Positions 8,627-16,806 of a DNA stretch of 33,540 nt are shown one piece after another (the first letter of the stretch is position 1; each line of letters opens with the position of its first letter). The translations under genes were made by a program, and so were the position numbers. The notes below the pieces were generated by a model. That model was not told where the DNA came from, made no database searches, and worked only from the letters and a program-made list of their open reading frames with translations. This DNA comes from an uncultured Clostridia bacterium (GTDB lineage Bacteria > Bacillota > Clostridia > Oscillospirales > CAG-272): contig CALAXC010000261.1 in NCBI GenBank assembly GCA_937894775.1, positions 1 through 33,540 on the forward strand, in the 5' to 3' direction.

Positions 8627-9928
8627 ATGAACGAAAAAGAAAAGATAATACCCGATAGAGCGATATTAGTAAGTCTTTTGCGCAAGGGTGAGTCGCAGGA
8701 GGCTATGGAACGCAGCCTTGATGAGCTTGAGGGCCTTTTAAAAACAGCGGGCGGAGAGTGTGTTGCCAAGCTTACGCAAAATAAAGAAGCGCCCGATCCC
8801 AGAACTATGATAGGAACGGGAAAGGCGGCGGAGCTTGCTTATCTTTGTTCGGTAAATGACGTTTCGCTTGTTGTATTTGACTGTGAGCTTTCTCCGTCGC
8901 AGATAAGAAATCTTGAAACTATAATGGGTGACAAGGTGCGTGTTATCGACCGCTCTATGCTGATACTCGATATATTTGCTTTGCACGCCGTTACGGGAGA
9001 AGGAAAGCTTCAGGTAGAGCTTGCACAGTTGAAATATACCGCGCCACGACTTATGGGACGCGGAGCAGAGCTTTCACGACTCGGCGGCGGAATAGGTACA
9101 AGAGGACCGGGTGAAAGTCAGCTTGAGACAGATCGCCGTCATCTTCACCGCCGAATACACGCTCTTGAAGAGCAGATAGCCGAAATGGCGAAAAACCGAA
9201 AAACGATGCGTGCCGCACGTCAAAGAAGTGACGTTGTTGAGGTTGCGATAGTAGGATATACCAATGCGGGTAAATCTACACTTTTAAATAAGCTTACCGA
9301 CGCGGGAATACTTGCCGAGGACAAGCTTTTTGCAACTCTTGATCCTACTACGAGAAAATATACACTTCCGTGCGGAGAGTCTGTTTTGCTTACCGATACG
9401 GTAGGATTTATAAATAAGCTTCCGCACCATCTTGTAAGTGCCTTTCATTCAACTCTTGAGGAAGCAACTCTTGCCGATATTTTGCTTATAATAATAGACG
9501 TTTCCGATCCTTGCTACCGTGAACAGCTTAAGGTAACAGAAGATCTTCTTTCCGAGCTTTCGGCAGGCGATAAGCCAAAGCTTTACGTCTTTAATAAGTG
9601 CGACCGTGGCTTTGCCGAGCTGCGTGAGATGGGAAGAGCGGTTGAGGATGATAGATTTGTTTATATTTCCGCAGCGACGGAGCAGGGTATAGATTCTCTC
9701 ATTTCTAAGCTCGAGGCTCTTGTTACCGACGGAAAAAAGAGAGTGACCTATTTTATACCGAATTCCGATGGCGGTGCTTTGAATACACTTTACCGTGTAG
9801 CAACGGTTGAAAGTGTCGATTACGGCGCTGATGGAATTACAGTTCTCGCTCTTGCCGATGCTAAAGCGCGTGGAATGATGCGTAAATATGCGCTTGACGA
9901 TCCCGTTGAAAAAGAAGAGTGGGAATGA
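8627..9928 (+). CDS. hflX: Ribosome-associated GTPase HflX
   Basis: HflX is a translational GTPase that splits stalled or stress-damaged ribosomes. The 433 aa protein has the N-terminal HflX domain, including DPRTMIGTGKAAEL and the signature GGIGTRGPGESQLETDRR near residues 155-172. The GTPase domain shows G1 GYTNAGKS (residues 210-217), G3 DTVG and G4 NKCD. AAAGGGGG precedes the ATG. The gene converges on the minus-strand lipoprotein gene, with a repeat between them. Confidence 0.96.
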   Translation: MNEKEKIIPDRAILVSLLRKGESQEAMERSLDELEGLLKTAGGECVAKLTQNKEAPDPRTMIGTGKAAELAYLCSVNDVSLVVFDCELSPSQIRNLETIMGDKVRVIDRSMLILDIFALHAVTGEGKLQVELAQLKYTAPRLMGRGAELSRLGGGIGTRGPGESQLETDRRHLHRRIHALEEQIAEMAKNRKTMRAARQRSDVVEVAIVGYTNAGKSTLLNKLTDAGILAEDKLFATLDPTTRKYTLPCGESVLLTDTVGFINKLPHHLVSAFHSTLEEATLADILLIIIDVSDPCYREQLKVTEDLLSELSAGDKPKLYVFNKCDRGFAELREMGRAVEDDRFVYISAATEQGIDSLISKLEALVTDGKKRVTYFIPNSDGGALNTLYRVATVESVDYGADGITVLALADAKARGMMRKYALDDPVEKEEWE

Positions 9929-9951
9929 TCTGTGAATATTTTTTGGATTTT

Positions 9952-10179
9952 GTGGGGAAAGGAAACTTTTTGAAAAAAGTTTTCCTTTCCCCACACCCCT
10001 ATCCTTCAAAAACTTTACAACTTGGGTTTTGTTTTATTTAATAAAAAAGTACGCTCGACGATTGCAAGATAACCGTCAAGCGTACTTTTTTTAAAATATA
10101 CAGTAAACCCTTTTTTGAAGGTTCTTTGAAGATAGGGTGCGGGGAAGAAAGCTTTCTTAAAAGAAAGTTTCTTCCCCGC
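9952..10179. repeat. Nested palindromic intergenic repeat, copy 1
   Basis: Three hairpins lie in a row: GTGGGGAAAGGAAA with its inverse (9952-9994), GTACGCT...AGCGTAC followed by seven T (10049-10092), and GCGGGGAAGAAA with its inverse (10139-10179). The spacers are also complementary: CACCCCTATCCTTCAAAAAC after hairpin 1 matches the inverse of the bases before hairpin 3. The whole unit is therefore a long imperfect inverted repeat. A second copy is at 18904-19127. Both lie between convergent genes and probably act as two-way terminators; the build also resembles a small non-coding mobile element. Confidence 0.75.
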
Positions 10180-10197
10180 ATATATTTTTTTATTTAA

Positions 10198-12513
10198 TCA
10201 ATTAGCCCAGTAAACTCCATTGGAATCAGCATCCCCCGCACTTGATGTAGCGGAAGAAATAGATGCTGAGCTGCTACCGAGATATACCGCCATAGCGGAT
10301 ATCTGTTTAGGCATCTTAACCGAAACAACTGCGGAATTATTTACTTTAACAGTTGCGTAAGAATTTGCCGAAAGGGAAACGTTTTGTTTTTTACCTATGC
10401 TTGAGAAATTGGAACAGTGTGTAGATTCGCTCGACATTCCGCCGCTTGGCATAATAGCAAGAACCTTACCTGCGGTGTATTTATATCCGCCGTCACTGTC
10501 GATCGCCGAGTTTCCGCCCGATGTTGAAATTATCACGGTATTACCGCCGCTGAACACTATTGCGCTGTAGGATGCGCGGCTGTTGGAATCCACGCCGTCA
10601 CCGCCTGCGTATATATAAACGGTTCCGCCTGATATAGTGATGCCCGTTCCCGATGTTGCGCAGGCGTTGAAGCCGTCATCCTTGGAAGTTATCGAAATAT
10701 TACCGCCACTGACTTTTATTGTGTTACCTTCAATTCCTTCATAGGCGGTAAGCACCTTAATATTACCGTTTGTTACGGTCAATGCTCCGTCTGCGTGAAG
10801 TCCGTCATCGTTTGAGCTTACTGTAATATCTCCGCCGTTTACCGTAAGATTACCCGTGGGAGTTTTTCCGTTTTCAAGTGTGGTCGTGTTATCTGCGTGT
10901 ATTGCATCATCAACCGCTTTTATGTTTATTGTACCTGCATTTACCGTTATTGAGTTGGAAGCTTTTATACCTTTTGCGGAATATGCGAGAGTGTTGGAAT
11001 TATCTGCGTTCATACCGCCGCCTGGACCGCCCATACCGCCGCCTTGTTGAGAGAGAGAGTCATATGTTTTCCACTCCCAGTTTCTTCTACTGCTTGAATA
11101 ACGGTAGGTGTCGCAATCGCTTCTGAGCGAAACGACATCTGTTTTTAACTGATAGCTTGTTTCATTCTGTTGAGTCTGCGAACTCGAATAAACGAATACC
11201 TGCATTTTGGTGTATTCCGAGCTTGCGTTGAATTTATATGTGTAATATGTTGTACGTCCGCCCTGAACCGATTTGTCATAGGTGGGATTAACCCATTCGC
11301 TCTTTGTTGCGTCATTGTTCAAAAGCTTTACCGAATATTTATAATCCTTACTTGGATAGCAGATATAAAGTGTCTTAGCGGCTGTCGAATTCTGAGAACC
11401 CGAGCTTGAACCCGAATTCGAGTTTTCTTCGGTATAGTTGGAATATTTATCGGTATAAATATTAATATTTGTCGCTACCGATACAGTTTTCTGAGTTGAG
11501 TCATCGATATAAGAACCGTTGTCGATAATTACATCGTAAGCTGCGTCTATACCGTCATTTGAGGCAAAAATATTATGTGTTCCGCCTAAGATCGAAACAG
11601 TACCGCGCTGTTTGCTTGTAGATGTGGAAATGTCGGTTGCTTCTGTCTTTATTGCGTCCCCCGCTTTAGCAACGAGAAGAGTGGAGCAGTTTTCTACGGT
11701 AACGCTGTCTTTACCCTTAAGGGCATTGTCCTGACATTCAACTACAAGAGAAAGATTTTTAACCTGAAGGTCTTTTGTTGTCTGAATTCCGTTATTGTTT
11801 TTTGACTGAACGAAAAGTTCACCTCTTCCGCATATTTCGAGGTCGACTATTGCGTGTACCGAGCCGCCGTAAACACCTGTTTGAGTAGTGTCTACCGCAG
11901 TTCTTTCATCGTAAATGTAGTTTTTAGTGTCCTTCTTTGCGGTGAGCTTTACTTCATTTCCGCTATTTACAAAGATAGGATTTGTCTTTGAGGAACGCAA
12001 AGCAAAGTCTGTAAGCTCAAGATCAAGCTTGTAGCTTTCGCCAACGTCAATTATTATATTTCCGTTAAGCTTTCCGCTTATTGTGTATACCGAGTCTGCG
12101 GAAAGTGTTGTAAAGGTAAGAGTTTTTGAGGTGTCGTCATATTTATATGCGTTTTTAGTTCCCGAAACGTAAGTTACGGTAAAATCTGCATCTGTGGTGT
12201 TACCTTCAAATTTACCGTCATTGATGCCTGTTTTGTCAAGGCTTTCGCCAACTCCCTCAACCGTTGTGCCTTCTATGATTATATTGTTCTCTTTGTCACT
12301 AGGGATAGGCTGGGGTATATTGTTGTTTCCTATAGGTCTGTCGTTTTTGTTGGTCTGCTTTATTTCGTTTCCGTTTTTGTCGGTAGAGATTATTTCATTA
12401 CCGTTTTCGTCGGTTATAACAGGATCGTCAATAACCACAAAGCCGCAGCCTGTAAGCATCGCCATAAGGCAGGTAAGTATAAGAAGGATCGCTAATGTTT
12501 TTTTGAAGTTCAT
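10198..12513 (-). CDS. Lipoprotein with Cthe_2159-like beta-helix carbohydrate-binding domain
   Basis: The 771 aa protein starts with a lipoprotein signal ending in LTGC (residues 16-24), so it should be anchored outside the membrane. Most of the rest is beta-helix-like, with repeated short units of the type VNGGDITVSSNDDGLHADG and ISGGTVYIYAGGDGVDSN. These units match the Cthe_2159 family of extracellular, calcium-binding polysaccharide-binding proteins. A glycine-rich stretch (QQGGGMGGPGGGM) sits near residue 490. The ATG at 12513 is preferred over one 18 bases upstream because AAAGGAG lies about seven bases before it. It is the last gene of an operon with DUF4956 and VTC genes; the ligand is unknown. 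Confidence 0.8.
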   Translation of the reverse strand: MNFKKTLAILLILTCLMAMLTGCGFVVIDDPVITDENGNEIISTDKNGNEIKQTNKNDRPIGNNNIPQPIPSDKENNIIIEGTTVEGVGESLDKTGINDGKFEGNTTDADFTVTYVSGTKNAYKYDDTSKTLTFTTLSADSVYTISGKLNGNIIIDVGESYKLDLELTDFALRSSKTNPIFVNSGNEVKLTAKKDTKNYIYDERTAVDTTQTGVYGGSVHAIVDLEICGRGELFVQSKNNNGIQTTKDLQVKNLSLVVECQDNALKGKDSVTVENCSTLLVAKAGDAIKTEATDISTSTSKQRGTVSILGGTHNIFASNDGIDAAYDVIIDNGSYIDDSTQKTVSVATNINIYTDKYSNYTEENSNSGSSSGSQNSTAAKTLYICYPSKDYKYSVKLLNNDATKSEWVNPTYDKSVQGGRTTYYTYKFNASSEYTKMQVFVYSSSQTQQNETSYQLKTDVVSLRSDCDTYRYSSSRRNWEWKTYDSLSQQGGGMGGPGGGMNADNSNTLAYSAKGIKASNSITVNAGTINIKAVDDAIHADNTTTLENGKTPTGNLTVNGGDITVSSNDDGLHADGALTVTNGNIKVLTAYEGIEGNTIKVSGGNISITSKDDGFNACATSGTGITISGGTVYIYAGGDGVDSNSRASYSAIVFSGGNTVIISTSGGNSAIDSDGGYKYTAGKVLAIMPSGGMSSESTHCSNFSSIGKKQNVSLSANSYATVKVNNSAVVSVKMPKQISAMAVYLGSSSASISSATSSAGDADSNGVYWAN

Positions 12514-12530
12514 AATTGTTCTCCTTTTCA

Positions 12531-13220
12531 TTAAAGAGTAGTGGTAGTCGTATCCTGAACCGAGATCGATATATCAAGATTACCGTTTCTTGTTCTGAGC
12601 ATATCTATCATAGCTTTTTCTTTTTTTGGATCTTTAAGAGAAATGTTATATGTAAGACGGAACATACTGCCCATATTTGTTGTTTTTACCTTTATAAGCT
12701 CGTGTGAAGCGGTATATTCGGTAAATATATCGTCAAATATTTCGGCATAATCAAGATCCTCGGGGATAGTTACCGTAAGTACTTTGAATTTTTCACAGCT
12801 TCCTTTACCGAACGTGATGCAGTTGTAAAGAATAAAAATTCCCGTGAGGATTACCGTAAATATGATGGCTATCGGGAGAGAGCCCATTCCTGCGAGAAGT
12901 CCTGCGCCCATAGCCGAGAATATCATAATTATCTCTTTTGCTGTACCCGGTGCTGAACGGAAACGAACGAGGCTGAAAGCTCCCATAACCGCGATTCCCG
13001 CGCCTATGTTTCCGTTTACTACCATTATTATCACGCAAACTATTGCGGGAAGAAGTGCTATAGTGAGAACGAAGCTTTTTGTGTATCTGTTTTTTACGGT
13101 ATAGCCGAATGCCATTATAAGTCCCGCTATAAGAGCGCAGACGATACAAAGCAGAAAGCTTGAAAGATCTTTGAGGTTTAGTGTGAGTAATGATTTGAGA
13201 TCGTTAAGTAAGGCTTGCAT
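12531..13220 (-). CDS. DUF4956 multi-pass membrane protein
   Basis: The 229 aa protein has about four membrane helices in its first 145 residues. It contains the family signature GAFSLVRFRSAPGTAKEI near residues 79-96, characteristic of DUF4956. A soluble C-terminal domain of about 85 residues follows. The function is not established. DUF4956 genes are commonly found beside VTC-domain genes, as here, which suggests a role in polyphosphate or cell-envelope metabolism. It overlaps the VTC gene by 17 bases and has AGGAG before the ATG. Confidence 0.85.
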   Translation of the reverse strand: MQALLNDLKSLLTLNLKDLSSFLLCIVCALIAGLIMAFGYTVKNRYTKSFVLTIALLPAIVCVIIMVVNGNIGAGIAVMGAFSLVRFRSAPGTAKEIIMIFSAMGAGLLAGMGSLPIAIIFTVILTGIFILYNCITFGKGSCEKFKVLTVTIPEDLDYAEIFDDIFTEYTASHELIKVKTTNMGSMFRLTYNISLKDPKKEKAMIDMLRTRNGNLDISISVQDTTTTTL

Positions 13221-13950
13221 ATTTTTTCTCCTGAATATCGAATGTGGGTTGATTTAAGTTAGGCAGGATAAACTGTCTGTATCCCGTGCCGTATTTTGAA
13301 AATGAAGTTTTATATATCTTTTCTTCCGAAAGGACCTTGACGAGCCAGAGCGGAATACCGCCTGCGCATTTCAGTTCCATAAGTACCTTACCGTCTTCAA
13401 GTAAGGATTCTCCGTAAACGTCTGAGATAAGTGAAAGATTATCGGTCCTGAAGCGTATATTATCATCAAAGGTGACTCGGAATGAGCCGCCGTTTTTTTC
13501 ATAGTAGGCTTCACGCTCGTAAGATAGAAAAGCTGTCGGCTGCAGAGTTTCGTAATATTTCAGAAAGTAATCTATCTCGCGCGATATCTGTGTATCTACG
13601 GGGCAGGGCTCTTTTCCTGTTGCCCAAGCGAATGCCTCGTCGTAAGGAAGATCCAGTCTTCGCTTGTAAACAACACCGTTGTATTTTTTCTTAAGCTCGA
13701 CGAACACCCGACTGTTATTTGATGCCTTTCCGTAGCTTCTGATCCTCAGCTTTTCTTTGTAGGCGGGCTTGTCTATCGATCGGCGTATCAATCGGTAGCT
13801 GTCTGTATCAAAATATATGTTTCGGATAGAAGATCTTCCGTACTTGTCGAGTGACATATAGTCATTCATTACATAAAGCAGCTTTTCTTTTTGCTCAAGC
13901 GTCAGCATATATTTTATCTCATACCGCTTGAATACAGTTTGAAATGCCAT
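13204..13950 (-). CDS. VTC-domain protein (polyphosphate polymerase-like)
   Basis: The 248 aa protein matches the VTC domain, the catalytic tunnel-fold domain of yeast Vtc4 that makes polyphosphate from ATP. Visible features are FKRYEIKYML near the start, RNIYFDTDSYRLIRRSI, the basic strand KEKLRIRSYG, FVELKKKYNGVVYKRR and VLMELKCAGGIPLW. These supply the alternating basic and acidic tunnel residues expected of the fold. The domain stands alone, without SPX or membrane parts, so DUF4956 may provide the membrane partner. GAGGACAAACA precedes the ATG. Enzyme activity is inferred from the fold. Confidence 0.83.
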   Translation of the reverse strand: MAFQTVFKRYEIKYMLTLEQKEKLLYVMNDYMSLDKYGRSSIRNIYFDTDSYRLIRRSIDKPAYKEKLRIRSYGKASNNSRVFVELKKKYNGVVYKRRLDLPYDEAFAWATGKEPCPVDTQISREIDYFLKYYETLQPTAFLSYEREAYYEKNGGSFRVTFDDNIRFRTDNLSLISDVYGESLLEDGKVLMELKCAGGIPLWLVKVLSEEKIYKTSFSKYGTGYRQFILPNLNQPTFDIQEKKYASLT

Positions 13951-13989
13951 TGTTTGTCCTCTTTTCTTGATCGGTAACCCAAAAAAATA

Positions 13990-14031
13990 AAAACGCTCAA
14001 CCTTTAAATTTCTTAAAGTGTCGAGCGTTTT
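13990..14031 (-). terminator. Hairpin with T-run between ald and the VTC operon
   Basis: Read on the minus strand, the stem AAAACGCTCGAC/GTTGAGCGTTTT is followed by TATTTTTTT, a classical terminator 160 bases after ald. The ACGCTCGA motif is the same as in the central hairpins of the two long repeats. No promoter is evident in the 40 bases between the T-run and the VTC start, so the VTC operon may be transcribed through it and the hairpin may attenuate. In the rest of 13951-14191 only AT-rich sequence with promoter-like TATAAT motifs is seen. Confidence 0.75.
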
Positions 14032-14191
14032 GCATTATAGTCGTGTCAGATTATCGAATTTTACCTGATTTATAAGCCTGATTGTTGTCTGTGAATTATA
14101 AATGCGATATTACACTCGCAATATATATACACAAAAGCAAGCAATTTCGTTTGATTTTTTTAAAAATATTTTAAAAATATTTATTATATTA

Positions 14192-15304
14192 TCAAATAAT
14201 GGCAGATAGATCGGTAAATTCGAGTCCAAGACTGTTTGCGACGTTTTTGTTGGTACATTTTCCGCAATAGATATTTACTCCGCTTGCAACTCCCGAGTTT
14301 GCCTTTGCCGCAGCTTCAAGTCCCAGATCTGCGATAAGCTTTCCGTATCGAAATGTTGCGCTTGCCAAAGCAACGGTTGAGGTGTAGGGAACAGCGCCGG
14401 GCATATTTCCTACGCAGTAGTGAACGACTCCTTCTTCGATAAATACGGGATCGTCGTGTGTGGTTACGTGTGAGGATTCACAGCAACCGCCCTGGTCGAT
14501 AGCAATATCGACGATAACAGCGCCTTTTTTCATAAGCTTCAGATGTTCGCGACGAACAAGCTTAGGTGTAGAGCCGCCGGGTACAAGTACAGAGCCTATA
14601 ACAAGGTCTGCTTCACGAAGGCTTTTTATGATATTTGCTTCGGTACTGTAAAGAGTTGTTACCGATGCACCGAATATATCTTCGAGATAAGCGAGTCGGT
14701 TTGGATCTATATCCAAAAGAGTTACCTGAGCGTCTATTCCCACAGCCGCTTTTGCCGCATAGGTTCCTGCGATACCGCCGCCTATGATAACTATTTTTCC
14801 GCGTTCAACTCCTGGAACACCTCCAAGAAGGATACCTCGTCCGCCATAGCTGCTTTCTATATATTTTGCACCTTCCTGAATTGAAAGACGTCCCGCTATC
14901 TGGCTCATAGGACGAAGGCAGGGAAGGTTTCCTTTTTCGTCGGTTATCGTTTCGTAGGCAACTGCCTTGACATTTTTCTCGATAAGAGCTTTTGCGAGTG
15001 ATGGGTTTGGAGCGAGGTGGAGATAGGTATAAAGTATCTGTCCTTCGCGGAGGAGCTCGTATTCACACTCTTCGGGCTCTTTTACTTTTATTATCATATC
15101 GCAGATATCAAAAACGTCCTTTGCGCAAGGAAGTATTTTTGCGCCCGAAGCCGCATATTCGGCATCTTCAAAGCCCGCGCCGATTCCTGCACCGCTTTCA
15201 ACGTAGACGGTATGACCTGCTGATGTGAAAGCTAAGACCGTATCGGGTGTAAGACCTACTCTGTATTCGTGATTCTTTAATTCTTTAGTTGTGCCTATTA
15301 CCAT
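14192..15304 (-). CDS. ald: Alanine dehydrogenase
   Basis: Ald catalyses the reversible NAD+-dependent deamination of L-alanine to pyruvate and ammonia. The 370 aa length is standard. The N-terminal signature MVIGTTKELKNHEYRVGLTP contains the substrate arginine, and AYETITDEKGNLPCL follows. The Rossmann motif GGGIAGTYAAKAAVGIDAQV is near residue 174, and the active-site aspartate lies in the DIAIDQGGCCESS segment. AAGGAG precedes the ATG. A consensus promoter lies about 75 bases upstream. Confidence 0.96.
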   Translation of the reverse strand: MVIGTTKELKNHEYRVGLTPDTVLAFTSAGHTVYVESGAGIGAGFEDAEYAASGAKILPCAKDVFDICDMIIKVKEPEECEYELLREGQILYTYLHLAPNPSLAKALIEKNVKAVAYETITDEKGNLPCLRPMSQIAGRLSIQEGAKYIESSYGGRGILLGGVPGVERGKIVIIGGGIAGTYAAKAAVGIDAQVTLLDIDPNRLAYLEDIFGASVTTLYSTEANIIKSLREADLVIGSVLVPGGSTPKLVRREHLKLMKKGAVIVDIAIDQGGCCESSHVTTHDDPVFIEEGVVHYCVGNMPGAVPYTSTVALASATFRYGKLIADLGLEAAAKANSGVASGVNIYCGKCTNKNVANSLGLEFTDLSAII

Positions 15305-15374
15305 AAAAATCTCCTTTTCAATATTAGAGTGATTTGAAATAAATGCATTTGGATTTTGTGGTTTTTGTTATGAA

Positions 15375-15403
15375 ATTATACCATAAAATACCGATATTGT
15401 CAA
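15375..15403 (-). promoter_or_regulatory. Consensus promoter of ald
   Basis: On the minus strand TTGACA (15398-15403) and TATAAT (15375-15380) are separated by 17 bases, an exact sigma-A consensus, pointing toward ald. Confidence 0.85.
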
Positions 15404-15460
15404 CAGTTGAAAAGCGTGTATTTTGTCTATTTTGCCATATATCTTAAATGAAATAATATA

Positions 15461-15489
15461 TTGATTTTTGTAAAAAGATGTGATATAAT
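15461..15489 (+). promoter_or_regulatory. Promoter of the riboswitch-controlled uptake operon
   Basis: TTGATT (15461-15466) and TATAAT (15484-15489) with a 17-base spacer place the transcript start just ahead of the folded leader. Confidence 0.8.
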
Positions 15490-15496
15490 TATGATG

Positions 15497-15717
15497 TGTG
15501 TTTAAAAAGACAGACGCAGTTCGCCGAAGTATGCTTCGGCAGTCGGGCGATATATCGCTCGGGGATGAGGAAATCGCGGTGTGAATCCGCGGCAACAGCC
15601 ATTACCGTAATTTGCGCGGCGGCGCATTAAGTCGGAATGCTTATCGTTCTGCGGTTCGTGGAAGGCTCTTGGGCATTTGGAGAGTTATTTTGCGTTGTCC
15701 TTTATAAAAAGAAAGGA
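15497..15717 (+). ncRNA. Cobalamin-type riboswitch leader
   Basis: The leader contains a hairpin around GCCGAAGTATGCTTCGGC and the core GAGGAAATCGCGGTGTGAAT followed by CCGCGGCAACAGCC. A B12-box-like segment, AAGTCGGAATGC, lies near 15629-15640. These occur in the order of the cobalamin riboswitch family, though the match to the consensus is not exact. The ribosome-binding bases AAAGGA (15712-15717) can pair with TCCTTT (15698-15703), which suggests control of translation. The downstream genes look like an uptake system, which supports the call. Confidence 0.75.
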
Positions 15718-15731
15718 TATAAAAAAGAAAA

Positions 15732-16166
15732 ATGAAGATTCAAACAAAAAGATTATTGGCGATTTGTTTGTGTTTTATCACGGTAATGATGATCCTTACC
15801 GCCTGCAACACAAATAAAGTTTCTGCCGAGGGTAAGTGGGCCGATGCAGTCTATCTTAACGATACCGAGTTTGGAAAAGGCTCAAAAACAGTTACCGTAA
15901 CGGTAAAAGCGGCTGAAAACGAAATCAGCTTTACCATTCACAGCGACGAGAAATATCTTGGTGACGCACTTTTGGAGCATAAGCTCATAGAGGGCGATCA
16001 GGGAGCATTCGGTATTTACATTAAAAAAGTAAACGGTATTCTTGCCGATTATGACGTTGATAAAACATACTGGGGCTTCTATAAAAACGGCGAAATGATG
16101 ATGGTCGGCGTAAGCGCGGCTGAATTCGCTGACGGAGAGCATTACGAACTTGTGCTTGAAAGCTGA
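15732..16166 (+). CDS. DUF4430 lipoprotein, probable corrinoid-binding
   Basis: The 144 aa protein has a lipoprotein signal with lipobox LTAC (residues 22-25), so it is probably tethered to the outer face of the membrane. The mature part contains a DUF4430 domain, with LGDALLEHKLI, IYIKKVNGI and YWGFYKNGEMMMVGVSA. DUF4430 resembles the C-terminal domain of transcobalamin and intrinsic factor. With the riboswitch upstream and an ECF S-component overlapping by one base downstream, a role in capturing cobalamin or its precursors is likely. This role is inferred, not shown. Confidence 0.8.
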   Translation: MKIQTKRLLAICLCFITVMMILTACNTNKVSAEGKWADAVYLNDTEFGKGSKTVTVTVKAAENEISFTIHSDEKYLGDALLEHKLIEGDQGAFGIYIKKVNGILADYDVDKTYWGFYKNGEMMMVGVSAAEFADGEHYELVLES

Positions 16167-16729
16167 TGAGTAAAATGGAAGTTGAAACTACTTTAACTTC
16201 CGTGCAAAAAAGACGCCGCCGAATTTTTGAAATTGCGGTCTTTCCGATGCTTGGAGCGATAATGTTTTGCTCGAAGCTTCTTATGGAGGCGTTGCCTAAC
16301 ATACATATAGTCGGAATGCTGGTAATGATCTATACGGTGGTTTTTCGCGTTAAGGCACTTATTCCTATCTACATATTCGTTTTTTTGACGGGGCTTTATG
16401 CGGGCTTTGATATATGGTGGATACCGTATCTTTATATATGGACGGTGCTTTGGGCGATAACGATGCTGTTACCTAAAAAAATGCCGCGCGCCGCCGCGAT
16501 CGCGGTCTTTTCGGTAATATGCGGATTGCACGGATTTTTGTACGGAGTTCTTTACGTTCCTGTAGAAGCTCTTGCTTATGATCTTGATTTGAAAGAAGTT
16601 GTTCTGTGGTTGATAAAAGGAATTCCTTTTGATGTTCTTCACGGTGTTGGAAATCTTGTGTTTGGATGCTTTGTTTATCCGTTGTCTGAAACTGTAAATA
16701 AGATTATGAAAAAACAGTTGAACTTTTGA
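16166..16729 (+). CDS. ECF transporter S-component, probable corrinoid-specific
   Basis: The 187 aa protein is strongly hydrophobic, with about six membrane helices. It has the small-residue-rich N-terminal helix (FPMLGAIMFCSKLLMEALPNIH, residues 26-47) typical of S-components that dock with a shared energizing module. No EcfA or EcfT gene is in the window, so it should be a group II system using a module encoded elsewhere. Its ATG overlaps the stop of the DUF4430 gene (TGATG) and lacks a good ribosome-binding site, so it is probably translationally coupled. Confidence 0.78.
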   Translation: MSKMEVETTLTSVQKRRRRIFEIAVFPMLGAIMFCSKLLMEALPNIHIVGMLVMIYTVVFRVKALIPIYIFVFLTGLYAGFDIWWIPYLYIWTVLWAITMLLPKKMPRAAAIAVFSVICGLHGFLYGVLYVPVEALAYDLDLKEVVLWLIKGIPFDVLHGVGNLVFGCFVYPLSETVNKIMKKQLNF

Positions 16730-16806
16730 TATTTGGCTGTTTTTTGGAAAATATTTGCGTATAATATACTTAGAATAAATTAGAAATATGATTTTTTGGA
16801 GGTTAT

